Below are positions 7,503 through 17,230 of a DNA stretch of 64,000 bases, piece after piece. The DNA is from Photorhabdus noenieputensis (GTDB lineage Bacteria; Pseudomonadota; Gammaproteobacteria; Enterobacterales; Enterobacteriaceae). The DNA lies in the NCBI RefSeq assembly GCF_018448935.1, contig NZ_RCWC01000018.1, positions 1-64,000 on the forward strand. The letters are read 5' to 3'. The notes below the pieces were generated by a model. It was not told the DNA's origin. It ran no database searches and worked only from the letters and a program-made list of their open reading frames with translations. Position 1 is the stretch's first letter. Each line of letters starts with the position of its first letter. Position numbers and translations under genes: made by a program.

Positions 7503-9392
7503 TTAATCAACGTTTTTCTTCATTTCGCCAATAGATTTCAAATAATAGGGCTTACCCGGATTATAGAGTGGCCCCATATCGATGGTCTCATCATTAGATT
7601 TTGCAATATACCCCATTCCTTCTCTGGCGGCATTCGCCAACAAACCACAATCCTGATCGCCTGACCAAGAAAAGATGCCCCCCAGTTTATTCTTAGCGAC
7701 ATATTCCGCTTTCTGTTTCACCGTGCGAGGGGTATCTAGTGAGATAAAGTGCCCCCCTTTTTCACTAAACAAGAAATCGGCATCAGCATTGGTATCCGTC
7801 ATTAGCACAAAGCCATTTTTCCCGGTAGCGAGAGTATGTTCGCTATCCAGATAATTATTAACAATATCAAAGAACTCAGGTGAACCTTTTTCCATTGTTC
7901 CTAACGCATCACCAGTTTTATTATATTCGCGCGTTTCAAGACTTGCCCCTTTGCCTGCACGACCATAGTTAGCATAACCTAAATGAATTTTCTCCAAAGG
8001 TATGCCAAGCTCCTGATGTAAGTAATTGATAGCAACTTCCGCGGATAAATCAGACGCATCTGATGGATCAGGATCTTTTGGCGAATAGAGATTCGTATGA
8101 TGACCGATATAAGGTGCCCATCCGGTACCAAAATAGTCGTAACTCATTAAATAAATATTATCCAGACCATTTTTGACTAATTCAGCAATATTGGAGGTTT
8201 TTAATTTCGCTTTTACACCACTACAAGCAATGGAGATCTCTTTTCTATCTTCTCGCCCAAATCGGCTATCCAAAGATTCACGTAATTCTTTAATTAACAG
8301 AGCGTAATGTTCTCCATCTTTATCACTAATAACATTACCATCCTCACCCGGGCTTCCAGGATATTCCCAGTCAATATCAACACAACTGAACATAGGAAAG
8401 CGCGCAAAAAAATCAACAATACTGTCAACAAAAACACGACGCAGTGCCTCATCAGCCGCCATCACGGAGAAATAACCGGACATACTCCAGCCACCAATAC
8501 TAAAAGCCAGTTCAAGTTTATGGCCCGCTAAACGCGCCGTTTTCTGTAATTCACGTAACCCACCTAATAAACCCGAAGCTCTCTTTTGTTGATAATAAGG
8601 CAAGAATGTTCCCGGACCGATATCAGTATTCGCGCTTTCTTTCGGTAATCCTACATTACGGGCAGTACCTAAATCACCATAAGGATCAAGAGGAACAATA
8701 TGGCCTTCCGTAATTTTGATGTCACTCTGGCTATTCCAGCCATCAGCAACTTCTTTGATCTTATCCCCTTTCACACCAGTATCACCGTAAATACCCAAGA
8801 AGCTGAATATCAATTTATCATAGGCGATCACATTGATAGTGCTTAAATCAAATCCTCTTCCCCGATCACCAGCCTCTTCATCCTTACCATCCAAACGTGC
8901 ATCATATTGGCACCAATCAGTAATATAAGCAGAAAGTTTTGGTTTGGATTTATCGCTTTCATATTCATTAAACATCGGATGACAAACACGCGTCGCAGTA
9001 TAAGAAAGGTTGCCCGCTGAACCATCAGGTTTAAAATTAACATCTGGTCTTTGATAGGTCTGTTCTGTAATAGCATCCGGTTGTAAAACCGGTGAAGGAA
9101 TATCTTCCGTCGGATCAACGCGCCCATCGGTAGGATTTCCGTGCTCTTTTATCTCTTCCTCTGTCGCTGGACGAATATATTTCCAGGCATTATGCGGTGT
9201 TCCTTCTTTAGCCGCAGGATCAGGAATATGCCAGCGCTCAACCCAATAGGTATTGGTATAAACACCACTATTAAAAATAACATTATAAACTTGGCCGCCT
9301 GCCTGATTTTTCCATGCAGTTAATGGTTCACCAATAATATCACTTATGTCGGACATGGATTTCGATGAGGTATAAGTATATTTGTTTACCAT
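7503..9392 (-). CDS. chi2: Tc-toxin-associated family 18 chitinase (Chi2 type)
   Basis: Glycoside hydrolase family 18 endochitinase of 629 residues, close to the size of Chi2 in the Yersinia entomophaga Yen-Tc complex. Residues ~24-75 (VYNVIFNSGVYTNTYW ... NAWKYI) look like a small chitin-binding module. The catalytic barrel shows 'FSIGGWSMSGYF' and VDIDWEYPG with the acid/base Glu343 and Asp341. The first Asp of the usual DxxDxDxE motif is Ser336. MSYDYFG and the C-terminal 'GIFSWSGDQDCGLL' complete the barrel. No signal peptide is visible, as expected for a chitinase assembled on the toxin shell. GGAG precedes the ATG. Last gene of the Tc operon, 124 bases after the TcA second half. Confidence 0.9.
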   Translation of the reverse strand: MVNKYTYTSSKSMSDISDIIGEPLTAWKNQAGGQVYNVIFNSGVYTNTYWVERWHIPDPAAKEGTPHNAWKYIRPATEEEIKEHGNPTDGRVDPTEDIPSPVLQPDAITEQTYQRPDVNFKPDGSAGNLSYTATRVCHPMFNEYESDKSKPKLSAYITDWCQYDARLDGKDEEAGDRGRGFDLSTINVIAYDKLIFSFLGIYGDTGVKGDKIKEVADGWNSQSDIKITEGHIVPLDPYGDLGTARNVGLPKESANTDIGPGTFLPYYQQKRASGLLGGLRELQKTARLAGHKLELAFSIGGWSMSGYFSVMAADEALRRVFVDSIVDFFARFPMFSCVDIDWEYPGSPGEDGNVISDKDGEHYALLIKELRESLDSRFGREDRKEISIACSGVKAKLKTSNIAELVKNGLDNIYLMSYDYFGTGWAPYIGHHTNLYSPKDPDPSDASDLSAEVAINYLHQELGIPLEKIHLGYANYGRAGKGASLETREYNKTGDALGTMEKGSPEFFDIVNNYLDSEHTLATGKNGFVLMTDTNADADFLFSEKGGHFISLDTPRTVKQKAEYVAKNKLGGIFSWSGDQDCGLLANAAREGMGYIAKSNDETIDMGPLYNPGKPYYLKSIGEMKKNVD

Positions 9393-9417
9393 TTATAAAC
9401 TCCAATGCGATTTATAT

Positions 9418-9446
9418 TTAGCCTCCTCATGGATAGAAGAGGCTAA
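9418..9446 (-). terminator. Hairpin between TcA part 2 and chitinase 2
   Basis: TTAGCCTC (9418-9425) pairs with GAGGCTAA (9439-9446). Reading on the minus strand it lies between the two genes and is followed by ATATAAA. It may reduce read-through into the chitinase gene or stabilise mRNA ends. Confidence 0.4.
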
Positions 9447-9516
9447 TTTGAATGTTAATGATAACGAGTAAGAATTTTAAATTCAGATGACTGATTCATT
9501 TAATTCTTAATTCCCG

Positions 9517-12500
9517 TCATGCCAAATCTGGGTATTCCTTTTTCAATAATGCTTTAACAGCAGAGCCAAATGATGCAGACCCCTCTTGCGCGGTATATCG
9601 AATATGAAGAATCACGTCGGTCAAACTTTCTAAATCCTGTGATGTATTGGTAAATTGGAAATTCCAGCTCGATCCTACCCCGACTCCCTCAAAGGGTAAG
9701 AAACGTTCATCATCGAAATTAAGCGTGAACATTCCACTGTCATTAATACCCGTAGATAAAGCGATTTGTTGATTGGGTTGTATACTGCGGACCGTATAAG
9801 GCGTTTCCGCACGAGTTCCTTCTTTCAACATTTTTTCAACAGTTTTCAGATCCGCTTTGGTCGTATAACTGCTCACCCCCGACAAACTTAATTTGGCGCA
9901 GATATCTTCATAAGGCCCAATTAACATCGGCAGCGTCACTGAGACCGCTTTAATCCGCCGATTAAATAAACCAGTATAATCTGGAACAAAATGTTTGGTT
10001 TCATCCAAATTAAACGTAATTTGGTTATGCGATTTCAAGGCTTGAAGTTTTGTATCCCACTCCTCACCCAATAAAGATTTAAGCGAAATCGTTTTGATAA
10101 TTTCCAATTTACGTGAATTTTGCTCAACATAAGTACGTTCCATACGTTGCAACGCCAATTTCAGATTTTCACCGACCAACAGCCCTTGATAGAGATCATT
10201 CCAGCTCGCGCCATCAATAAAATTCTGCTCGCCTAGTCCAAGTTCATACTGTAAAGAGGCTTGCGCGGATAAACACAACGAAGAAACAGCATCATAAACC
10301 TGTAAATAGAGGCTTGAGATCTGGCTAATCATCCAGGTATATAAACTTTCATTAGTAAAACGGCTGGAGAAATACGCCAACAATGCCTGAGATTGTTGCT
10401 GTTGTGCTTCAACTTGTGCCAAACGCTTACGTGCGGCGCTGACTTGCAACTGCTGAATATTAATTTGCTGATCAACAGACTTTACTTCCCATTCAGCCTG
10501 TTTATATTGCACTTCCCACTCTTGTCGGCGACGGCGATAAGATTCAGAAACACTGAGACTATCAGCTTTAGTACTATCAGACTGATGTTTCAAAGTTGCT
10601 ATTTCAGCAACAGCATTTAAAGCAGCCCCCCAACGTGAACCCCCAACTGCCAATCCATAAATATTGGGAACTAAATCCAGTGCCGCCGCAGCCGTCCTTG
10701 ATACTTGTGAAGCTAACAGAGCAGAAGATGCCTGAGCCTGTAATTCAATAACCTGCTGTTCCGTTGACGAAATATTTTCATCATAAAGGCTTTTATAGTG
10801 TTCGTACCGTTCCTGAGCAGATTGTTTACTCACTTGCAGCGCATCAAGACTGGCTTGGTTAATATTGATATCTTGTTGCTGGAGGTCAACAGCAAAACGG
10901 TAGAGATCATTATTCTGAACCATCTGGAATGATTCAAAACTCAAATTATCTTTCCGTTCCAACAGGCTCAACAACGTGCTACCAAATTGTATCAGCGTAT
11001 CGACACCCGATTTCGCCCGCGCCAACATCGGTTCAAAACGATAATTTGGTACTCTGAAATTCATTCTGCTGGCATTTCTGGCAGCAACAACTCGCTGATA
11101 ACGCTGATTCATTAATCCACGAGGAGAAATTTTCGAATCATAAAGATCCATAGAAATTTCTTTACCATCCAGCGTTAAATTATGCCGTAAATTGTAAATC
11201 CGATTTTCTATTTTATCCCACAGGGCCGTTAACTCTTCATTAATAGGTTTCATAAAGAGATCATTATCCAGCGCACGAATAGTTTTATCATGAACCACCG
11301 GGGCATAAGGCAAAGGATAACTTATCATCTCCAATGCACGTATTGCGCTACTCTTCTTATATGATGCATCCTCAAGAGTTATTGGCTGCCAGGAACTGGC
11401 TAATTGGAGATCAGGACGCGCACCTAATAATGAACTTGCCGTTGCATAGCTCAGGCGTGCCACCGTTCGGGCAGTAGGCTGTAACTTGCGATATTCCATA
11501 TCACCTTGATCGATAACATTTTTAACGTAGAAGTTAAAAATAGCCTTACGATAATGAATAGGTTCACTGGCAGAAATTGCATCAGGATCAGCCGGTTCTA
11601 TCAGACTACGTAATCTTTTTGGTTCGTCAATGATCGGACGACTATTCCAATAACGTGGCTTATCTTGTTCCAACGCCGGTTCATCATTACTTTCAAAAGG
11701 ATTAAAAATAAATTTAATCCAGCGGCTGGCTTCTTCATAACGCTGTTCGACATTAAACCGCCAAGCCACCATAAATGGCATATGGAAGAATAACTCCCAG
11801 AAATAAATACCATTCGCCCCTTTGAGGTCGATAGGTTTTGAAACATTGCCGGTAATCGGCTCTTCATGAATATTTTGCGTATCCCAACTGAGAACTTTGT
11901 CCAGTTTTTGACTCGCCTTACTAATTAACTCTTTTGCGAAAAGGGTATTTAAACGAATCGCCTTGTCAGAATACCAACTTTCTAATGGTTCCTCTGGTTG
12001 CTGCTCTTTTGGAAATTGCAAATACTGAGTTTGTTTAGTCTGTTTAATTTGGATTTTGTCACGAAGCAATTTACCTACACTGAGTTTAGTTTTAATTTTA
12101 CCAGCAATATCTCCAGTTTCTGATGGCAAGCTAAAACCCGTAACAACCGTTACATCATTTCTATCACAACGGTTCAATGTGACACTCAATTTTGGTTCAT
12201 AATTTTCTGGAGTCAACACTTTATAATCAAGCCAACAGCGTTCACCCTTGCTATCTTCCAGCCAAATACAATAAAGGATATTTTTACTTCTGCTAAAATC
12301 ATATTTATATGTTGAAGTAGACGTAAGGTACATATTTAATGTCCCGTCAACATAAGTCGCATCCAGTTTGAAATCGTCTATTGTACCCAAACTTCCTTCA
12401 AATTCTTTTTCCCCCGCTATCGGCCACTTCATATTATTATTAACGGGATAAAGCACCAATTGCTTATATTCGTCCGGCCCGCCATTCGCAGTTTCGCGGA

Positions 12501-13611
12501 AATAGAACCAAACTAAAGCAGCGCCATATGCATCCAGATCAGATAGTGTTGAAGTGGATTTGGGCAAATCCGTTGCTTCCATTAATAAGTTGTCACAAAC
12601 GTAGGTGAAGACTTCATCATAATCGTATGCTTTTTTATCACTATCTGTACTCTGCATACGAACAAATGCGACCAAAGCCAGGCGTTCAACATCTCCGGTA
12701 CGATCGAGAACCGCAATCAACTCCTTCATGGAGTGATCAAGTAAATCTTCACGAACGGTAGTGCCGGTACCCCAAGTACCATCAAACGCTAAATGAGCTA
12801 AATTAAGCTTGGTACGATATTTAATGATTTCATCTTTGCTTTGTTTTTCTTCAGAAACTTCAAACCAACTAATATATAACCGGTTATTTAAGATAATTGG
12901 ACGAACAATACCGTTATACGCATTTTCTAACGGAACATTAATCAGCTTCCACTCACTCCAGGCGGTAGGATAGAGTTCATCAGTCTGATTATTACGCTGT
13001 TTAGCATCTAAAGTTCGCCAAAAATAACGGTAAGGTTGAGTTCGTGTTTTAGCAATGAAATAGATTTTATCATCGGCAATATCAATACCATCTTCGTAGC
13101 CAGCAATAACTTCTAAATTACTGACCTCTTCGAAGTTATTCAAATATCCCAATATCGCTTTCTGAGCAACATCATCGGTGAGTTTGCCTTGATTAAGTGC
13201 GCTTTCAAGTTGAAAGAAGAATTCCGTTTTGGTTAAACGTAGTGTGGGATCAACATAAACTTCCGGGTAAATAGCCAATTGTTGATTTGCCGCCCAATAA
13301 CCATAACGATTAGCAAATTCCTGCCAATTGTCTGCCTCTTCCTGAGTCATCGATAAACCTGACTCTAAATTCAAAACAATACGGTTAATATATTGTTGTA
13401 CCGATTGGGTAACATGTGCGACACGGGCGGTTTTTACTTTAGAAGAAACCTGAGTATCTAACAATAAAAAATCATACAAGTCATCAACATCTTGAATTCT
13501 TTCACGCAAGGATTGAAAAGCAGTATCATGCGGAACAATCTGACCAAGATAATAATCAACTAATGCATCACGCAAATTTTCCTGTAATTTTGCTTCAATT
13601 AAATTAGACAT
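9517..13611 (-). CDS. Tc toxin TcA subunit, second half (TcaB/YenA2-like)
   Basis: This is the C-terminal half of a split TcA toxin subunit (1364 residues from this start). The N-terminal third is shell and a neuraminidase-like/receptor-binding region (motifs FWRTLDAKQRNN, TAWSEWKLI, 'NNRLYISWFE'). The centre has the HMPFMVAWRFNVEQRYEEA region and the long coiled-coil (residues ~930-1130, many Gln/Ala heptads) that forms the translocation channel. The end is the TcB-binding domain (VSVTLPMLIGPYEDICAKLSL, LNFDDERFLPFEGVGVGS). Together with the upstream gene it should make the pentameric pore delivering a TcB-TcC cocoon. AAGGAG at 13621-13626 stands 9 bases before the ATG at 13611, so this start is preferred over an ATG at 13620. 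The start overlaps the upstream stop by 8 bases (ATGTCTAA), indicating coupling. Confidence 0.92.
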   Translation of the reverse strand: MSNLIEAKLQENLRDALVDYYLGQIVPHDTAFQSLRERIQDVDDLYDFLLLDTQVSSKVKTARVAHVTQSVQQYINRIVLNLESGLSMTQEEADNWQEFANRYGYWAANQQLAIYPEVYVDPTLRLTKTEFFFQLESALNQGKLTDDVAQKAILGYLNNFEEVSNLEVIAGYEDGIDIADDKIYFIAKTRTQPYRYFWRTLDAKQRNNQTDELYPTAWSEWKLINVPLENAYNGIVRPIILNNRLYISWFEVSEEKQSKDEIIKYRTKLNLAHLAFDGTWGTGTTVREDLLDHSMKELIAVLDRTGDVERLALVAFVRMQSTDSDKKAYDYDEVFTYVCDNLLMEATDLPKSTSTLSDLDAYGAALVWFYFRETANGGPDEYKQLVLYPVNNNMKWPIAGEKEFEGSLGTIDDFKLDATYVDGTLNMYLTSTSTYKYDFSRSKNILYCIWLEDSKGERCWLDYKVLTPENYEPKLSVTLNRCDRNDVTVVTGFSLPSETGDIAGKIKTKLSVGKLLRDKIQIKQTKQTQYLQFPKEQQPEEPLESWYSDKAIRLNTLFAKELISKASQKLDKVLSWDTQNIHEEPITGNVSKPIDLKGANGIYFWELFFHMPFMVAWRFNVEQRYEEASRWIKFIFNPFESNDEPALEQDKPRYWNSRPIIDEPKRLRSLIEPADPDAISASEPIHYRKAIFNFYVKNVIDQGDMEYRKLQPTARTVARLSYATASSLLGARPDLQLASSWQPITLEDASYKKSSAIRALEMISYPLPYAPVVHDKTIRALDNDLFMKPINEELTALWDKIENRIYNLRHNLTLDGKEISMDLYDSKISPRGLMNQRYQRVVAARNASRMNFRVPNYRFEPMLARAKSGVDTLIQFGSTLLSLLERKDNLSFESFQMVQNNDLYRFAVDLQQQDININQASLDALQVSKQSAQERYEHYKSLYDENISSTEQQVIELQAQASSALLASQVSRTAAAALDLVPNIYGLAVGGSRWGAALNAVAEIATLKHQSDSTKADSLSVSESYRRRRQEWEVQYKQAEWEVKSVDQQINIQQLQVSAARKRLAQVEAQQQQSQALLAYFSSRFTNESLYTWMISQISSLYLQVYDAVSSLCLSAQASLQYELGLGEQNFIDGASWNDLYQGLLVGENLKLALQRMERTYVEQNSRKLEIIKTISLKSLLGEEWDTKLQALKSHNQITFNLDETKHFVPDYTGLFNRRIKAVSVTLPMLIGPYEDICAKLSLSGVSSYTTKADLKTVEKMLKEGTRAETPYTVRSIQPNQQIALSTGINDSGMFTLNFDDERFLPFEGVGVGSSWNFQFTNTSQDLESLTDVILHIRYTAQEGSASFGSAVKALLKKEYPDLA

Positions 13612-16600
13612 TCTCATCATCTCCTTGCGCTTTTAATGCAGCCATTACCGCTTCCCCGATACTTTGGAAAGCTTCAAAATCTGAATTAACATCAAGTGCA
13701 CCAGCACCTAATAAAGGCTCAACGGACAAATTGGTTTCCACAGAAATTTGTTGCAATCGTCGTATCCAATCTATTTGAGATAAGGTCATTGCTCGTTCTT
13801 TATCTAATCCTCCTTTCTTACAAGCAAGAGAAATTTCATCAGGGTCCCAATCTAAAATCTCCGCCAGTAATTGCGCACATTTATAATTGTCATCATCCTC
13901 TTCTTTTGTTTTCGGTGAAGTTTCACTGTTAGCAAAAGTAAAATATTCTTGAATCTTATCTTCGTTTTGTTTCGCATTTTCCAGTAAATCCTGATAGCGA
14001 TTCAGCAGGAAAATTTCATCTAATGATAATGATGTTTCTGTTGTTTCACTTATGTTTAATCCAAGCCATTTAGGATTTGTCAGGCGCAATAACAACAGAT
14101 TATTACTTATGCTCAATGCATTAATTAATTGAGTATAAACTAACAGACTATAGGTCAAGTCCAGAAACTCTATTTTAATATCTTCAACTTTTTCTGGCGT
14201 ATTATCAAATACCAATTTCAGTACTGAATAGATATTACTTCCTAACCATCGCAGTTGTAATGGAACAATATCTCTTGGTACTCCATATTCTCCCGCAATA
14301 GCGCTAGATAATAGACTCTCTTGTGCGGTTTTAGCTTGCAATATGATCTGCACAACAATATTAATTTGATTATTATCTGGACTTATCCCTTTCTCCTTTA
14401 TAATATCTTCAATCTCTTTCCTTAGAGATTCTTCATCTGTTTTTCCCCATACTAATGGAATATCTTTGATTAAACCGTTATCCTTATCGAAAACGCCATT
14501 TTCATCTGACAGAACGCTCCACCAATCTATATTATTTATTTCTTGCCGATTAAAATCAGATTCTTGTAAACGTACATTATCAGTCAAACCATCGGAAATT
14601 CCCTTATAAAAGGTTAACATGCCACTTGTTGGCACCACTGGAAGCTGAGTTTTACCTAATAATAAGGAAAGTTTGATCGGTGTCAGTTTTGTTTTAACCA
14701 ACCAAGAAGTCAAAATTTCCATTTGAGCAATAACACTGAGAATGTCATCTTTTTCTCTAAAAGTGGGTATATCTGCCAAATATCCCTCTTCACCTGTCAA
14801 AATATCCGCCAGAATTAATCCATCTTCCGCAGAAAAACCAAATAATCGTGGAATAGTGACCAAGCGATAAAAACTAGACACAACATCAAGATTACGTACC
14901 AATTTGCCAGAAGAGAGTTTCAGGGCTTTCTCAACGATAGGTGCAATCACTTGAAATGTGGATAAAGAAATAGCTAACCCAGCACACAATTGTTTAACTG
15001 TTTTCGCACCTTCCCCTTGATTTTCTTTATAACTAAATTCTTTCCCATCCAGAATTAAAGGCTGATCAAAAAGTTTAGACTGATTAAAGATTTGATCAAA
15101 AAATGGAATATTATTGCTGATAGTAAATGGTGTAATTTGATATATCCATCCAGCAAATGTTTCCGGTAATACTTTATATTTTGTCGATAAATGGCGGAAT
15201 AGACCTAACGCTCTCAATGTATTATTAGAAATAGCCAGATCACTATTTTTCGGTTCAGCTTTTATTGCTGAAATTATCAATAAATCAAGCTGATGATAAG
15301 GTAACTCTAACCAGCGTTGTAAACGAATAAAACGGTTCATTCGATCATAACGGAAATCAGAAACTGCATTTATTTCGCGTCCATTATCCGTTCTCACAAT
15401 GCTTAATGCATCTAATTGCCCCGCATTTATATAAACTCCACCATAGTGATAAGGCGCAGGAAAGTGTTCCGATGTTTGTCCACTATCGAAAATAGGATTA
15501 GAAAATATCACATTTGGCGAAACTAAAGGCCGGAAATCACCGCTACTAAACAAGTGTTCGAGATCTGTCACTTTCGATCCTGTTTGTTGACCAAAAGATA
15601 GAATCTCTTTTAATTTCACACTTTCATCCGCAGAAACACCATAGTTATCCTGGAAAAATTTTTCTGCTTCTGGCAATAATTCTGATTGTGCAGTACCTTG
15701 TTTAGCAATAGCAAAACGGTAAGTCATAGTCAGGAAGCTAATACCTTCAATATTTACCGAAGTATTATTTGTGCTCTCTTTTGGTATCGCCGCATAAACT
15801 GTCATTTCACCAAAGAAAGGACCATTATCTAAATTACCAATTTCACTATTATCACTTTCTACATAGGTTAATTTTAACTGCCGACTAAATGGTGATGAAT
15901 TATCAAAAGGCTCCATCCTCGCTTTTATGCGATTGTAGGTCAGAACATTTTCACCACGAAGTTTAACTTTGATCGTCTCTTTAGTTTTATTTTCGCAAGT
16001 AATAACAATCTCATCATAGGCTTTATCAACATTATCACTCAACAATGTCGGGCCAGTGATATTTTCATCAGCATGAATAATATAAGCATGTTTAGCAACA
16101 TCACGTTCAGGTAATACTTCTGTTGTACTGGTACTGAAATAACTCTTAATAAGTTGCTCACGTGACAAAAAGTTTTGTGCAAACGGGCTTTTCTCTGTCA
16201 GTAAAGTCATTTGTTCCTTACTTAATTGAGAATAGGCAAGCAAAGCCTGATCACGTTTTTCAGTTAAAATATGCCAGGGAAATTGCTGATCCACTTGCTG
16301 AATAATCGTACCTAATTCAGTCTCTTTTTCGGCCAAACCTTTATTGATCTGTTGAGAAGGCAAACTATAAGGTAATGTAAATGGAAAACGAGTCTCTCCC
16401 AAAACCTGATTAACCGGTTTCTCTGCATGGCCTGTCTGATCAATATATTCCCTGGCACTTTTCGACAAAACATCATTCACAATAGATATTGCCGTAATCT
16501 CTTTGTAAAGATTATCACTATTAAGTAATAAGTCAGGAATATCAGCACGCCTTTGCTCTAACCCTACGGCATTATTGGAACCATCTAACTCTATTTGTTG

Positions 16601-17134
16601 TACAAACTTATAAAGATCAAGCAGGTAATTTACCGGACTATCAAGAGCCTCAATCGCGTCTGGCTGACAGAAATCATCCCAAGGTTCAGGAAATAAGTTG
16701 CTATAATCAGGTAATTTCTCTTTCTCATCAGGATTGTCACTAATATAAGAAGAGTATCTTGCCTGATAACTCGCTTTTGTTAATGATGCGCCATCGTAAT
16801 CCCTCAATTGTCTTTGCCGATAACTTTGTACCAATTGATTGGCTGCACTCACTGCTTTATCAAAAATTACCTCTGCATGACCTGATAAAGATTGATTATG
16901 GCGTTTAATAAATCGCTGCTTTGATACTTCAGCAATATCAAAAATTGAGTGATAACCCAGACGTTGAAGTGTATTGACCAGCGTGACAGTAGAATTATCT
17001 GCTTTCTCTACTGCGTTTAATAATCTATAACCTGATGGCGATTTTGGCGATTTGACTTCTGCCACCGCAGCTAATAATGGTGATACTTTTGTTATATCCT
17101 GTTTTTCACGAGAAATACTTTTATATTTATCCAT
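13604..17134 (-). CDS. Tc toxin TcA subunit, first half (TcaA/YenA1-like)
   Basis: N-terminal half of a split TcA subunit (1176 residues). The start carries the VRP1/SpvA-like helical region found at the N-terminus of TcA proteins (LQRLGYHSIFDIAEVSKQRF, 'LPDYSNLFPEPWDDFCQPDA', SPVNYLLDLYKFVQQIE, RADIPDLLLN). A beta-rich insert of about residues 330-500 follows, then a helical shell portion with 'RFIRLQRWLELPYHQLDLLI'. The overall size is close to YenA1. No signal peptide is present, as for other Tc A proteins. It is the second gene of the operon, after chitinase 1 with a 96-base gap, and is translationally coupled to the second half by an 8-base overlap. Role: outer shell and part of the injection machine against insect gut cells (known for the family). 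Confidence 0.92.
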   Translation of the reverse strand: MDKYKSISREKQDITKVSPLLAAVAEVKSPKSPSGYRLLNAVEKADNSTVTLVNTLQRLGYHSIFDIAEVSKQRFIKRHNQSLSGHAEVIFDKAVSAANQLVQSYRQRQLRDYDGASLTKASYQARYSSYISDNPDEKEKLPDYSNLFPEPWDDFCQPDAIEALDSPVNYLLDLYKFVQQIELDGSNNAVGLEQRRADIPDLLLNSDNLYKEITAISIVNDVLSKSAREYIDQTGHAEKPVNQVLGETRFPFTLPYSLPSQQINKGLAEKETELGTIIQQVDQQFPWHILTEKRDQALLAYSQLSKEQMTLLTEKSPFAQNFLSREQLIKSYFSTSTTEVLPERDVAKHAYIIHADENITGPTLLSDNVDKAYDEIVITCENKTKETIKVKLRGENVLTYNRIKARMEPFDNSSPFSRQLKLTYVESDNSEIGNLDNGPFFGEMTVYAAIPKESTNNTSVNIEGISFLTMTYRFAIAKQGTAQSELLPEAEKFFQDNYGVSADESVKLKEILSFGQQTGSKVTDLEHLFSSGDFRPLVSPNVIFSNPIFDSGQTSEHFPAPYHYGGVYINAGQLDALSIVRTDNGREINAVSDFRYDRMNRFIRLQRWLELPYHQLDLLIISAIKAEPKNSDLAISNNTLRALGLFRHLSTKYKVLPETFAGWIYQITPFTISNNIPFFDQIFNQSKLFDQPLILDGKEFSYKENQGEGAKTVKQLCAGLAISLSTFQVIAPIVEKALKLSSGKLVRNLDVVSSFYRLVTIPRLFGFSAEDGLILADILTGEEGYLADIPTFREKDDILSVIAQMEILTSWLVKTKLTPIKLSLLLGKTQLPVVPTSGMLTFYKGISDGLTDNVRLQESDFNRQEINNIDWWSVLSDENGVFDKDNGLIKDIPLVWGKTDEESLRKEIEDIIKEKGISPDNNQINIVVQIILQAKTAQESLLSSAIAGEYGVPRDIVPLQLRWLGSNIYSVLKLVFDNTPEKVEDIKIEFLDLTYSLLVYTQLINALSISNNLLLLRLTNPKWLGLNISETTETSLSLDEIFLLNRYQDLLENAKQNEDKIQEYFTFANSETSPKTKEEDDDNYKCAQLLAEILDWDPDEISLACKKGGLDKERAMTLSQIDWIRRLQQISVETNLSVEPLLGAGALDVNSDFEAFQSIGEAVMAALKAQGDDENV

Positions 17135-17179
17135 TATATTATTCCCAACCTAATTAATCGGAAACACCTGAATAGAACA

Positions 17180-17196
17180 GTTATAGAGACTATAAC
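17180..17196. promoter_or_regulatory. Perfect inverted repeat in the chi1-TcA gap
   Basis: GTTATAG (17180-17186), AGA, CTATAAC (17190-17196) in the 96-base gap between chitinase 1 and TcA part 1. It could be a protein site or a short hairpin; function unknown. Confidence 0.3.
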
Positions 17197-17230
17197 CACT
17201 TTAAGGAATGAGATTTTTTGAAGCATAAAT